Source: Drosophila miranda
Lineage: Eukaryota; Arthropoda; Insecta; Diptera; Drosophilidae
Direction of reading: 5' to 3'
DNA: 64,000 nucleotides
Assembly: GCF_003369915.1 (NCBI RefSeq)
Contig: NC_046675.1
Span: 29,326,001-29,390,000 of the forward strand
Shown: positions 47,323-61,200 of the stretch, piece after piece
How the letters are laid out: each line of letters starts with the position of its first letter
Numbering within the stretch: position 1 is the stretch's first letter
Notes under the pieces: generated by a model
Database searches by the model: none
Told to the model about the DNA's origin: nothing
The model's input: the letters and a program-made list of their open reading frames with translations, nothing else
Made by a program: the position numbers and the translations under genes

Positions 47323-50003
47323 AACTGGGGTCATCGTCCATCCATTCATCATCTGTTAGAAAAATCTGTACCGAGAACTACCAATAAATTCTATTAATAA
47401 GAAAGTATTAATCGGTAATATGAAAGTGGGAAAGAATCTTTAGATAGGGGAGCATTATTATATTAGCATTGATATCCAAAGAATATATCTAACGATTGAA
47501 GTATGTACTACTTTAATAATGATTAGGGCCTAAAGTTCTTAAATTAATACCCATTTATTTTTAAAGGAGAAATGCATTCAACTATCCCCCCATTCAATTA
47601 TCGGTAAACCCCCCGTTGCTAATGAAAAAAATGCTCCCAAAAGGTCAGAAGGCTGGCTGTTGAAAAGTGAATGCATTTAATGGCCTGTCAATCCGTAGCC
47701 TTTGGAAATTGAATTAATAGTTAACGGAGAGGGCTTATGTCATTTCCGGACTGTTGCCAGATTCAATTTAAATGAAAGTTCAGCATGGGGTGTCCCTGTC
47801 CGTGTCCGTGTCCGTATCCGTAGGTGGTGACTCTATCGCATTTAAAATGCATTAAAAACTCAGCTGGCAGTTTTCCTAATTGGAGGATACTGAAAAGAAG
47901 GCAAATATGGCTGCTTCATTTATTTGCTATGTGTGTTCGAGTGTTTGTGTGTGTGAGCCACGTGAAAATGTAATAAAATAAATAGGGAACTGCAGTCAAG
48001 CGTAAAGAGTAATGCCCGCCGGGATGTGTGGGCCGGTTGCCGGGAAAAACACACACAGGACAAGACAGGTGAGGGGGCGTCAGCGACAGCGACAGCAGAC
48101 AACAAATAGTGAAAGCCAAAGCGCAAGGCCGGAAAAGCACACACCCCTTTGGGTGGCCTTTCCACCCATCCACCCCACTGGGGTTGCCACTCAACAAATT
48201 TGCTTTTGCACTCTTTTGTAATTGTGGCCCATCTCACTGTCGGGACTTCGCTTCCATTCCTACCGTTCCGCCCGTTCCTCCTCGCGACATTTGTGTGCCT
48301 CTCATTTCATTTTTCGGCTTTCCTGTTTACTTTGTCCTCGTCTCCGCTTTGCTGCTCGCATTCGCTCTCCAGCGTTTTGTTTTGCTCGGCCTATTTGCGT
48401 GGGTGTGTACTCTCTCTTTTCGTTTACCTCTCATTCCTTTGGCACGAGCCTCTCTCACACGAATGTGGTTAACAAAGGGAAGAGCACGAAAACTTGTTGG
48501 CCAGGATAATGAATCTTGCTTTGGCTGTTTTTGCTGCAGAGTTTCCAGCCTTTGTGAACTGGGAGATACATAAAATGAGAGAAAATAGAAACAGATTAAG
48601 ATTGGTGGAAAAACATAGTTTTTCAGATTTATTTCAGCTTATGGAGTAGTTTTTAGGTATTTATCGATATAATTCTACGATACGTTGGAAATTTAATTGA
48701 AAAACAGGAGAGGAGTGCACCAAACATTGTCTAAAAACTAATATTTTAATTAAATACAAATTTTAAAAGTTATTCCCCCCGATTCGAACACAAACTAAAC
48801 CCCCGAATTCTATCTTTCTGATATTTTAGAACACCTGACAACCCTATTTAGCCAACAAGGAGCCTCAGCGTGTGCCGTTTGGTTTGCGTTTGGGGCCCAA
48901 GCTCTGTGCCACACTCGGCGACAGCTGACAGTGAGGGTTGCGGTCTCGTACAGTACGCCGCGCGGCTCCGACTCATCCAGTCCAGAGCAGAGCAGAGCAC
49001 AAAGGAAACGGGCACAGACTTCACGCACACAACACACCAAGGAAAAGCGGATGGAGAAAGGGACAACACAACCAGAAAATAAAAATAGAAAAAGAAGAGC
49101 AGGAACAATAGCTGCAGGCCTCAGGCAGCAGTGTGCTAGTGTAGAATATTTTTTTATAAAGGGAGTTTGGCGGGGCAATGAATAAACGGAATAATTAAGG
49201 GAAAATTTCAATTATTGTAAACGTAATCGTGAAGATATATTTGTATACTCGTAGATGTGAAATCTGTGTAAACTGTGAGTGTTTTTTGTGTACGACAATT
49301 TTTTGCTAGACAATTTTCTATGTGGCGTTAAATGAGTGTTTGGTGTACTCGTGATTCGGACTAGTACTCGTACTCGTGTATTTATTGAATTGATTAACGT
49401 TTTTTCCAATTGAATAATTAGTTAGTGTTGCTTAAACAAATATATACATATATACATACATATAAATATATAGATATTGGACGGTATATACATGTGTTTA
49501 TGTGCAAGTATTTTTGCTAAATTTATTGATATTGAATGTATACACTTTTTGTGCTTCGCTTCGGCAAAGGACGTTGATATAATATCAATTATTGTAATAT
49601 CATAAGCCACTCTTGGACCAGAGTGTGACCCTTAAGCAACCGAACAAAGGGCATAGAAACAACGTAGAGGAGAAGAAGTTATAAGGATCCTAGAGGTTGG
49701 GTGTCCATCCATTGTGTTTGTGCGTCCTGGCAGCTTTTTACATAAGCACGGAAAGCCACTGGGGACTGCCACCTGCGGCTACTGGTGCGTCCACTCTAAG
49801 CAGGGTTCCCTTTTTTATTCAACACTCTGCGTGTCCTGTGCTATTCTGCGTGTCCTTGCAACGTGACAGTCGCCCCAAGGAAGCCGCCGCCATTTCCACC
49901 CGCCGCCCGAAAGTATGCAAAGGAATTTCACAAAGCCAAGAAGAGAAAACGTAGACGTCAAAGTAAACGTAAACGTGAACGTGAATGTTAGCGAAACCCG
50001 ACA
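47323..50003. other. Upstream and leader region of diacylglycerol kinase eta
   Basis: No coding exon is seen in these 2.7 kb. The purine-rich, ATG-poor stretch from about 48950 to 49140 looks like a fly 5' leader and could contain a transcription start for the kinase gene, but no TATA and initiator pair was clear. Confidence 0.4.
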
Positions 50004-53000
50004 ATGGCCCACTTGAAACTGGACACCCTCCAAGTGGCCAGTCCCCGCAGCCCAAGGAGTGGACGCAGCCTCTCCAGTGGGAGGAGTAGTGGCTGCAGTT
50101 CGGGCAGCCTCTCGCCGGTGCCCATCATTCCGATCATTTCCATTAGCCGGGATGGCGACGACACCGAGTCGGAGTCGGAAATTGAAACGGAGCCGGCACG
50201 CCTCTTCCAGCGTCGCATGTCCACCAAACGCAACAATAATCTAGTGAGTATTGGTAGTATTTTCTCTCCTCCTCTGGCAGGGTTTCCTGTGGCTGTTTCG
50301 AGCTTAGCCACACAATGACTCGGTGGACCGGCATTACAAAGTTCCTCTCTCGAAGTTTTCCTCTAAAAGTATTCCTTCCTGACAGTTTTGCTCTGACAGA
50401 GTACCTCTGGCAGCAGTGTTCCTGCGGCAGTTTCCAGACTCAATTTCCCTTTTGGCTCTGCACAGCCTGCACTTGGCAGCAGTGAAAAGAGTCCTCCATG
50501 GCTTTATCAGCCATGCAGCGATGCAGCGGAGCGTCAGCTCTAAAGTTTCTGGAGCGGAAGTTGCATGCCACGCAAAAGAGTAGCGGCGTGGCTAGAGGGC
50601 GGAGGGAAAGGGCGTTGCGTGTGTGTCGGAGGGTTTGTGTTGCAAGTGGCGCCAGTGCCGCCGGCAGTGGCGTTTGCCAAAGGTCAGAGGCGCAGTTCAA
50701 GAAGTTGCTGAATATTTTAATGCCGCACTTCAAGTGTCAACTGTCGCATAGATCAAGGGTCGGTCTAAGCTGCTGCTATAATAATCATAATGTGCATTGA
50801 ACATCAAGCTTTTAGGCGCTTCAACAGAATATCACCTCCAAAATTAAGGTCCCAGAAAAAGAACGAAATGAAGGCCATTAAACCATTCATATATTTTAAT
50901 TAAATGTTGCCATAGTTGCCCAGCGGTTCTCTCAAATGAAAGAATAAAAGAAAGAAAAAAGACTGAAAGAAAACTGAGGGAAAGCACCTGAAAGACTCCG
51001 CGAAAATTTTGAAGCGAATAGGAAGCCTGAGAAAAGCTTCAATTAAGTTCTTTATGGTTTTGGTGTCACTTTGAAGCGTTCGACGCACTTCCTTTCCCCT
51101 CTCATTATCCCCTGGGACCACGCGTCGTATGAATAATTTGTTCAGAGGCAAAAGTTCAAGCCCCGCCGCATATCCTTGGGTGGGGGATTCTCCCGCGTTG
51201 CTCTGGCCATTTGATGTTAATTATACGCATCGCTGCACCTTGGCCTTTTGCAAAAAAAAAGGATTTTGATTGTATTTTTAGTATTGCGGTTTGTTGTTGG
51301 CAAGTCCAGGCAGGCTCTTGACCTCTCCGGGGAATACTCAAATGTATGAGAGTAAATAGCAATATTTTCCCTCAATTCTTCGTCGTTGGCAATTTTCGCT
51401 TTAAGTGCAGGCATTTATTATTTGTTATTTATTTCGTTTGACGGCTGAACAAAAAACATTTTCCTGATTGTGACAGACAAGCAACATTTAAGTGCCACCC
51501 TATAGAGATGGAGGCGTGGCCACCATACTCGTATGTTGTGCGTATGTGTGTGTGTGTGTGGGGGGGGGGCTTACATATGTCAAACCTCAAAACAATAAGC
51601 AAAACGTTAAACAAAAGCTTCTTAGTGCTTGAGCTGGATGGCACACGTTTTGGTTAGCGTAGCACAGGAGACCGACAGAAGAGAGAAGAGAATACTCGTA
51701 GGACAATAGAGATGAAGAGGAGAAAAGAAGCCGAGAAAGCAGACAGGAAAACCTCAACAGTTGGCTGACAGTGCGGTTCATAACCACAGCAACACTAGGA
51801 ATTTCTTTTAAAAAAGAATAGTATCTACTTTAGGTACATACAAATGCTACTGAAATGTAAATCTTTACTAAACATTCTTATGAAATGCGATTAAGCGGCA
51901 TCTTTAATTGCTTGAGTTCCTTACCCATTTGCATGGCAATTACTGCAGCCCTCAGCTCTCTGCCATTTAAATCCAACAATACCGTAAAAACCTACAGAAT
52001 AAACAAAGCTAAAGGCCCTGGATCGCATTGTCTGTCGACTGGTTTTTGTTTGGACCCACTTTTGCAGACTTTTGCCGCAATATCCTCGAGACCCATTCAT
52101 TCCCCCCCCCCTCACTCTTTCCCTTGCCAAGTGCCTGGTGAAAAATAACTTTTGAATTATTTACGACTATTTACACAGACAATTGGCCAACTGTTTCTTG
52201 TTCGTCCTTGCTCCTTACGTGAGCCTTCGACGGATGTGCTCCCTTCTCCTACAGCCAACAGCTAATTTCTATAAACTTCAGGCACAAAATAAAATCAAAA
52301 AGTCAGAGAGAAAGCAGCACGAAAGAGCGGATATTGGAGCAAGTAGAGCATAATCCTTATACATAATGTAGCAAAAGAGGCAATAAAAGAAAGAGAAGCT
52401 AAGGAAAGTCAAAACAAAGCCCAGGAAAATCAAAGGAAAAGTAAAGCAAAAGCAACCCCAATAAAAGAGTGTGGGAAATTTATACGTTACGCTGCCTGAC
52501 TGAGAAACCAACAACGGAAAGTCATATCCATATCTATGGGCTCTGGACCAGTTTTTTTATAATTATTATTTTTGATTTTTATTATTAAATAATTATTATA
52601 CAATACAAATCAAGAATAACAATTATAATAATAATTATATAATAAAAATCAAAAATAATAATTATTAAATAAAAATCAAGAATAATAATTATAATAATAA
52701 TTATTCAATAAAAATCAAGAATAACAATTATTCAATAAAAATCAAATATAATAATTATTCAATAAAAATGAAGAATATCAATTATAGTAATAATTATACA
52801 ATAAAAATCAAAAATAATAATTATCCATTAAAATATCAAGAATAACAATTATAATAATAATTATACAATACAAATCAAAAATAATAATTATTCAATAAAA
52901 ATCAAGAATAATAATTATAATAATAATTATTCATTAAAAATCAAGAATACAAATCAAAAATAATAATTATTCAATAAAAATCAAGAATAATAATTATAAT

Positions 53001-55266
53001 AATAATTATTCAATAAAAGTCAAGAATAATAATTATAATAATAATTATTCAATAAAAATCAAAAATAATAATTATTCAATAAAAATCAAGAAGAATAATA
53101 ATTATAATAATAATTATACAATAAAAATCAAGAATAACAATTATAATAATAATTATACAATAAAAATCAAGAATAACAATTATAATAATAATTATATAAT
53201 AAAAATCAGGAAAAATCATTATTCAATAAAAAAAAAAAAAAAAAAATAATTATATAATGTATTGTATTGTATAATTATTATCTTAGATTCTTATTTAAAA
53301 ATTTTTGGACAACATTTTTATTGTATAATTATTATTATACCCAATGCTCAAATGAGTATAGGGGGTATATTAGATTTGTGGTGAAAATGGATGTGTGTAA
53401 CTTCCACAAAAGACGAAAATCTCTGCCAACAACAATATTGAAGAGACGAGAAAATTAAAAACGCACAATCATAGAGAATGACCATATTTATCAGATTGCC
53501 GAATCTGGATCAGATCGGACTATTATTATAGCCAAAAGTGACAAATCAATTTTCGGTCGCTACGCAGCGCCCGACGACACGTTCAAACTGATTTTGTGTC
53601 TCTCTCGCACCATCTGTCGGAGGAGAGCCATACTCACTAAGTATCGGGTATAAATGTAGAGTTGCGGTCTCCGCAGCAACTCACAACGTTCCCCCTCGTT
53701 TTTATTATTTATCTTGTATCTTTTTACCTCTAAAAAAGAGAGAGAGAGAGAGATGGTGGGCAAGCGACAAGGGACCGGTGGGTAATATTAAATCAAAATC
53801 AATACCCAGCTAACGAAAAATTTCAAACTTGCTTATCATCATCTTTCCGTCTTCTGTCTTGTGTCCTGTGTCTGCCCTGATGGACAGACGCTGGCTTTGT
53901 CGGCTTTTGGCCAGGGCCAATTTGGCGTATACTTGATGTGTAGTCAAAGCCAGGCCCCATGGCCACGCACACAGAATGATTGATTGACGATGATTGATCT
54001 TGATATGATAGTACCGTAACTTTGATTTTTAGTCACAGTTTGAAAGGGGGCGTGGGATTCACTTTCCAATTGAATTTTCGTCTGCTCTTTTGTGCGGGGT
54101 CATTCAACCTAAGTGCCAGTTGGTTTCTATGAAATTTCGGGAGCAACTTTTAAGTAAAATTTAAGTCAGAATTGGCCGTTAAAGAGCTTTTAGCTGGCCA
54201 CTCTTCTTAGCTGCGCAAACATTTCCGCTTTGGTTCCTTCTCCAATTTTGCTGCACAAACAGAATGGAGAAAATGAAATCAAATGGAATTCTCTACAACT
54301 TGATTCGTTGCAATTTCTTCTAAAGATTTTTCCATTATTATTTGACGTTGAATTTCTTTTTAGCCCCCCGAGGATACGAGAGTGCAAGAGAGAGGGAGTA
54401 AATGGCGCTTGATCCGGTGGAAATGAAACTTAAACGGATTGCAATTGTGCGCTTTTCAGCCAGCGGCATGGCATTCTCATTCCCATTCTCATCGATTCCT
54501 GAAGTGTTCTAAGAGCTTACTGCCCAGCGAAGTTGACCAAGTCGCACAATTTGCTGAAATCAAAAGGTTTATTTGTCGAATAATTGGCCCAGATTATTGT
54601 CACTTTTGTCGACTTCTGGCCCCGATGCTTATTTACACTTTTATATTTCGCTTTTCCCGCACAACACTTTCCCACTTTCCTGGGGCATTTGCTTTTGTTC
54701 GCGACTCGCAAATAAGTGTGAATGGGGGAGAAAAATGTGACTGAGTGTGATTGGCCTTTGTTTGCACAATTGATTGCCGGCCATATTGTTGCCCCACACA
54801 CACACACACCACTGAGCGACAGAGCTACACTTGCCACTGGCTTTTGTTAGTATGCAGCCAATTATGGTTGACATCCAGCTGGCGATTGCAATTGACGGGG
54901 CACCACAGAGTCGACCGAACAGGATTCAGGTCCATGTCCATGTCGAGGTCTAGGTGCAGGTCCAATGTTCCTTGAGCCTGTGACATGCCATGGCACTCAT
55001 TATTATTGACTCTCTAGTGTGAAGTGCAGTGTCAGCGCCATCCAATGGCTAATTGCCAATGGAATATATGTTTTTCTATCCAAGTGGAACCGTCTGCTTC
55101 TACGCTGTTTAAATAACTGTATCTATCTTTCTATTCTCTTTGCTTTCTCTAGTCTGCCATCATTAAAGAGGGTTTCCTGCTGAAGCACACCTGGTCGTTT
55201 CAGCGCTGGCGACGTCGCTACTTTCGCTTGAAGCGAAATAACTTATTTTATGCCAAGGATGAGAAG
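50004..55266 (+). CDS. CG34384: Diacylglycerol kinase eta, first two coding exons
   Basis: Exons are 50004-50243 (80 codons) and 55153-55266 (38 codons), both phase 0; the rest lies beyond the right edge. The first exon codes for a Ser-rich region beginning [11 protein letters not shown], with [12 protein letters not shown] and an acidic [10 protein letters not shown] block. The second encodes the start of a PH domain ([20 protein letters not shown]), which in this family binds phosphoinositides. Full-length DGK eta has the PH domain, two C1 domains and a split kinase domain, and phosphorylates diacylglycerol to phosphatidic acid. The match to the fly protein, known to me as CG34384, is strong from memory. 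The intron between the exons is 4.9 kb and holds a tandem repeat and a transposon fragment. Confidence 0.92.
51545..51569. repeat. GT run ending in a G tract
   Basis: A GT dinucleotide run followed by about nine G residues, in intron 1 of the kinase gene. Confidence 0.7.
52554..53340. repeat. AT-rich tandem repeat array with inverted ends
   Basis: The array is built from variants of AATAATTATTCAATAAAAAT and CAAGAATAATAATTATAAT, arranged as irregular units of roughly 35-65 bases. Most copies run in one orientation. The first stretch (about 52554-52600) and the last (about 53260-53340) are in the opposite orientation, so the two ends could fold back on the body. A poly-A run lies at about 53229-53246. 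It abuts the transposon remnant that starts near 53335. Confidence 0.85.
53335..53710. mobile_element. DINE-1/SGM (mini-me) type Helitron-related element
   Basis: The stretch starts tatacccaatgctcaaatga and contains the blocks GTGGTGAAAATGGATGTGTG, CAGATTGCCGAATCTGGATC and GTATCGGGTATAAATGTAGA, then a palindromic GCGGTCTCCGC hairpin and a T-rich end near 53710. I recall this series of blocks from a very common noncoding repeat of Drosophila, especially the obscura group, related to Helitron-like DINE-1 elements. It has no coding capacity. Exact ends need comparison with other copies. It lies in intron 1 of the kinase gene, directly after the AT-rich array. Confidence 0.65.
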
Positions 55267-58200
55267 GTAAGTTTTAGGATGAATGCAGGAATTATACAGA
55301 AATCTACTACGCTGCTAATCAAAGCTCATCAATTGGCAACGTAAATGAACGAAACCAGTTATCCGATTACACTGCGTATACGTATTGTCAAGGTCTCCGC
55401 ATCGCATTACGATGTTGTTGTTCCAAGGGTCCCAATTCCACAGGTAACTCAATTCCCATTGGAAGATAGAGAACCAAACAGAGGGAAATGCAGACTCCGC
55501 CATAGAGGGAAACGAAGGTGACAGACGCCTCGTTAGGAAAGCAGAGATGATATAGAGGGAAGCAGAGATAATAGACCCCTCTATAGCTATGGACCCCTCG
55601 AGGCAGCCCCCCTTTTTGTGATTCCAGCGGAGACGATAAGTGCTCTCAATTTGCCATTTTCCGCTGATGATTGCCGTGCTGGCTGCGTTCCAATGCAGTT
55701 TGATGGATTCCGGATCTATCTTTGCCTCACTCATTGTGCCTTCTTTTCAGTGCTTGGTCTTCCCCCCTCCGTACATCTACACTATGACCTTTAACATTTT
55801 ACAGCTGCGGGCTGTAAATTTTCTGGATCAAATTGCCCCCAGAGTAAAAGCAAATTGCAGGATACAATTACCAAATGAAATTACCGCGCAACTTGAAAGC
55901 AAAACAATGAAAGGTTCATTGCGGCACGGAGAGAGGTAGCATGGCAGCAAGGGGATGGGGATGGGGATGAGGCTGAGGAAGGGGAAACAGTTTGAGTCAG
56001 GGACAGCAGACAGGTGAGACAGACACCGAAATTGGTTTATTGCGTGCACTATCCGCTCTATGCCAGTCATAATGAATGCTTTTAAAATTCAGCCCCCGCA
56101 TATAATGCCATCCTCTAATAGAATCAGAGCGACTGGGAGAAAGTGGGGGCTCCACTTTTGGTGGACCCAAAGGTTATGGGGCTGATTGCAATGGCTTTTG
56201 CTTTTAGTGACTCAATAAATCAAGGGGGAAATTCCCACTGCCGTTCGCTCAAGGCGGCTCTTGTTTCAATGTCAAATTGATTCAATTGTGGGGCCTGGCA
56301 TGCTCGTGCTAGTGCTCCACCCCCATCATTAATCATATTAACGAGACTAATTGACCAGACAAATCAATAATTTATGGTCAAGGCTGAAGTTGAAGTCGAG
56401 GTTTATATATAACAATCATTTTGCTGCAGACAACAGACTTTTTATGCGTACTCAACCCAAACCAATGCTTAGATTAAACCTCTAGTCCTTGAATCTTTCG
56501 TTATCCAATCGTACAGTGAAGAGGCCCCCACGACTGACGTCAATGACGTTCATCATCAAATCATGCAACCCGCATATACAACTCTCACACTTTCTCAACA
56601 AACGGGGAAGCACTTGAGCGTTTTAGCGGCTTGGCTTTAAGAGGGGCCCCACACAAATATTGCGAATACGTCATGTATGGCTTTTATGTTTATACAATCT
56701 TAAGCGGTGTTGAGGCTGAGGTCGATGGGTGGGAGGAGGTAAAATGCATGTTGCTGCGTCTTCGCTGACGCATTTCCATTATACAACAGAACAGGAATAA
56801 ATGCTGCCGCAACCACAGATCGTTTGATACAACCGCAAAGCAGAACAGAACAGAGGTGAGTGCGAAAAGGTACAATGTTGCCATGACGATGGTCACATTG
56901 CCACTGGCATTTCACGCCCCACGGAATCAAGGAACCATCAAGGAACCTTATAGCGTCAGTTATTTTGATTAAAAATTCCGTTTGATGCTCGATAAATAGA
57001 CCTTAAGGTGGCTCTTTATTAAAAGGTTAATATCACCGTTTAAGCATTTACGTCCAAGGACTATGCCAAGGAGAGAACTCATTAACTGTAGGCACGAAAT
57101 TTCAATTATAATTACGCATACGCCATGTTGCGCCCAAGTGGCTTAAACGGCTGGCAATTTGTTGCCCACGGGTGCTGCTGCTTCTGCTGCTGCCTCCATA
57201 GCAAACTCTCATAAAAAGAAAGAAATTGGGGGAAAACAAAAGACGAGGCTGGGAAAACTACGAGTACGCGTGCCAGGCCTATACGCAAGGCGTGAGAAAC
57301 CAGCCAAAGGCCGCGGTTCAAGTTTGGGTTCGGTTCTAAGTTGAGGCAAAAGAAAGGATAAGACATGAATGCCAGCTAAAAAGGAAAGAATGACGACCGG
57401 TAATTTCATGGGAGGAGCTGGGGATGGCTGTTGATGCTCATGTTGATGATGGTTACTCTGCTCGTAAAAGCGCAAATTTTTGTTTGCATTGTTTCATCGT
57501 AGTCTTCTCCTACTTTGTCTCTTTGTTTCTCTGTCTCTACTTTTCTCTCCTTGTTTTGGCTTAAGCCGCTGCCGAAGGTTCTTTCGGTATTTTCTTCTTC
57601 TTTTAGCCCACTAGCATGCGACTGGGTAATAGAGGAGAATAGGCAGGGAAATCCACCACAGTTGTAAAGTTGTAGAACTCTGCATCCGGCCATGTGCTCG
57701 CTGTCCATGCGAGAGTGTGATGATGCTGTGTGGGTGGTTTGTTTTGAAACGTAAAAGCTTTTCTTCAGAAAGAGAGAGAGAGAAAAAGCTTTTCCTTTCA
57801 GGGTTGTCAGGTCATACATAGTTATTGGAAAATGAGTTTTAATTTCATCAGATTTACATTTACAGAAATAATTAAAAATAATAATAATAAAATGTAAGAA
57901 ATAATTATTATTCTCAGAATTTTATATATATATTTATTTATGTTTTGTTGTGACCCTTCTATATATTCTGTATTGTAGATATTTACGAAGTTCTATATAA
58001 AAAAATCATAATTTTCTAACAAAATTTCTCTCAGTGAATGCACACATCTTGAAAAAAAGAGCTTTTTGTGCTAACCCCAGACCTAAAGCAGACCTCAGTG
58101 CAGACCCATCCCATCCCCCACACGCACCTGTAAATATTTGTATCCTTTCGGGGCGCATGGCAGACTGTCGGCCAGGAAGGCATCAGCGGCAACGGCAGCG

Positions 58201-61200
58201 GCTGGGTCTCCCCTCTGTCTGTCCCTCTGTTTCGTGGTGGGTTTCCTCTTGGCGGCCAATAAAAGCGAGTGCCAGGCAGGACTCGAGCTCAGTTCAAACT
58301 CAACGAAGCAGTGTGCCACATCTCAGCGGCAAAAGCAACAGCAAACAGCAGAAGCAGCATCCGACAGAGAGGAGTCACACACCAAACAAACTCAAGCCAA
58401 ATAATTAATAATTAATCAAAACTCAAAAATTTATCATAGACAAAAGAAAAGTTATAATTTTAAGTGAGGAAATAGACAGTAAAAAACCACCAAGAAAATA
58501 TCCCTTTAAATTATTTCTTTGTGAGGCGACGGCAAGTGGTCTTTGCCCAAGCCTCAAGCTCTCAAGTTTTGAAAGATGTGAACCCCGAAATCCCCCGGAA
58601 GAAACTAAGCCATAAACTGAAGAAGCAACAGTGCTAAAACCATAAACTAAAAGCCTAAATCACCGCTAAATCAATATTCGGCTTGTGTGTGTGTGTTTTT
58701 GGGGTAAGTTTTGTACAGCTTTTATGCCTATTTCATTTTGAATATTCGCCGCTGTTCCCGGCATAGCATTAGTGATTTGCTTAAGGGTTTACCAAAAATT
58801 TCCGTCGGCTTTCGGCATTAATGCTGGAACGAACATATTTATTTGCTGAGCTCCAAATTCGGAGATTTGTTGGGGGCCCCTAAAACTTTTAATTGGCTAA
58901 TTTAATTAATGTTCGCTAGTTGTACGTCGGGCGAACATCGTCCTGATGGATGTCCGATTGAGACTCCTGTCATTAATTTAAACTTTTGGCGGCGGCAGGC
59001 AGACGTTGATGAATATATGCGAGTGCTCCTACTGCAGAAAAAGGGAAGCAGTTCTTAGCTATTTGCCAGACACATTTACCTCGTAATCGTACTCATATTC
59101 TTACTATTTTTGTTTCAACGACAATTGACTTTACCAGACACACAACCACATACCCATTGTGTGAGATAGAGCCGCATAAATTCAGCAACAGAGCAGTGAC
59201 CTCTTGTCTGAGTCTGGAAGCAGATGAAGTAGCAATAGCAGTGTCGGTGTCTGTGTCTGTCTGCTGGGGGTCTGACAACTTCTCATTGCCCAGGTCTCCT
59301 GCTTGAAATGGAAACAGAAGCAGCACTTTCTGGCTAATTACTAGGGCACACACAGACACATCGGCCAATAGATAAACACTCATATTGTATAGCCAAACAA
59401 TATGCGTATGTTGAGCATATGTGTGGTTGTTAAGGCCATGAAGAAGGGGCTGCCAAACAATCAGCCAAAGTGACATATATACAAAGATAATTATACGCAT
59501 ATTTATGAACAGAATAGGAATAGAGTCGGAAAAGTGCAAATTAAAATGGGGCAGAAGGAAAACCCAATGAAAACAATACATGAATAAGCTCTGGGCCGAT
59601 AATGGACTAAACAGAACTTACATACCTGAAAGATATTGTCCTCGTGCTGCTGCCTGTGGTAAAATGGTTGCGTGCCTCGAATGCCATGCCACCCATGACC
59701 ATGTGCGTGTCCCCAGGATGTTGGGCCAAACACACACACACACAGTGTCACACCCGTGAAGAGGATGTTATCCTGCGGCCATGTGCAAATGTTTATTGTG
59801 CTCAGTGTGTTGAAAAGTTTACATGCCACCTTCTTACCCATCCGCTCCAGTCAAGTACGAGGAGGACATCCTACTTCTCTGCTGCTGCTGCTCCTGAAAG
59901 CTTGTAATGTAACCGTTGGACAATGAGCACATTGCCATGTCGTTGTCCTCTTCGTGTCCTGTGGCCAGGTGTCGGAGCAGATTAGACTTTCCTTTTCAGG
60001 GAGGATTTACGTGCATGTGAGCTGCTTTTCCCTCTCTCTCTTCCTTCGGGCTTTGGCTAATTTTTGTTGGGACTTGTGGAGCAGCAATAAAATTTGCCAA
60101 ATCATTTTTGGATTTTATTGTTATCCTCGAGAGCATGAAGAGAAAAATGAAATGAAACATCCCGACAATCCCACGAGAAAAGTCCTGAAACAATAGGCTC
60201 AAAAGATGAGACGGGGGATTTCATGTCCCGAAAGTAAAGCTTTGAAAAATTGATTAGATTCCCCTTATTCATATAAATAATGCATCAAACTTCATGGTCC
60301 AAAAATTGTTTTGAAAAATTCCACAGAATAATTAAGGAAATTCAGTCGGTCCTCTTATTTAAAAAGTTATGCCAACATTTTATTAGATTTATATTCCATA
60401 CAAAACATTTACAAAAATTATTCAATGCCAAACAATTTTACCTAAATTTTTAATCAGCATAAAATTATGAATTATTCATGGTAATAATTCAGCATAAAAT
60501 AACCATTGATTAAATGCATAATTTATCTGAAACATTCCTCCTATTCATTCAATGATTTTCAATTGCCAGAAACTGCACAGTATTTGATTCCACGACTTAT
60601 AACAGGAAATTTAATTATTCAATTTAATCAGCAGAAAGTCATTCCAATAGCGAATTTACACAAAAATACAATTTCCAATGGAAAATAGTTTGAAATTTCC
60701 AAATGACGTCAGTAGTCATTGAGGGCGGACACATTTACCTTTTAGTATCTCTTTTTTTTGCGAGTGGGGGGTAGAGGAGATTAAGTTTTCATAAGCTGAA
60801 AAAGCGGCGGAAAACTTGTTTTGCCTTGGCAATCCTCACGGGCTATGGTGTGACTCTTAAATTAGCCACAAAGGTTAAATATGTAACATGCAATGGAGGT
60901 CGAAAGCCAAACGAGGATGTCTGTATTGGAGGGCTGTCAGGTCAGAGAACATGTGCAAGGAATCCAAAGTGTAACTGCAGATATCTCTATCATTTTGCAT
61001 TAATTTCCATGATAATTATTGGAGAGCTCAACACAGAAAGAGCTGCCGAAGATTGTTCTGTTCTAAATTGGCCTTCTTGTGCAGCACACATTGCGTATGA
61101 GCAATTTTTTCTTTCCTTCAACATATAAATTAAATGCTGTGCATCCTTAGGCCACCACCACCTCTGCAGTGTTCTAAACGGACTGTAAATTCTACTAAAT

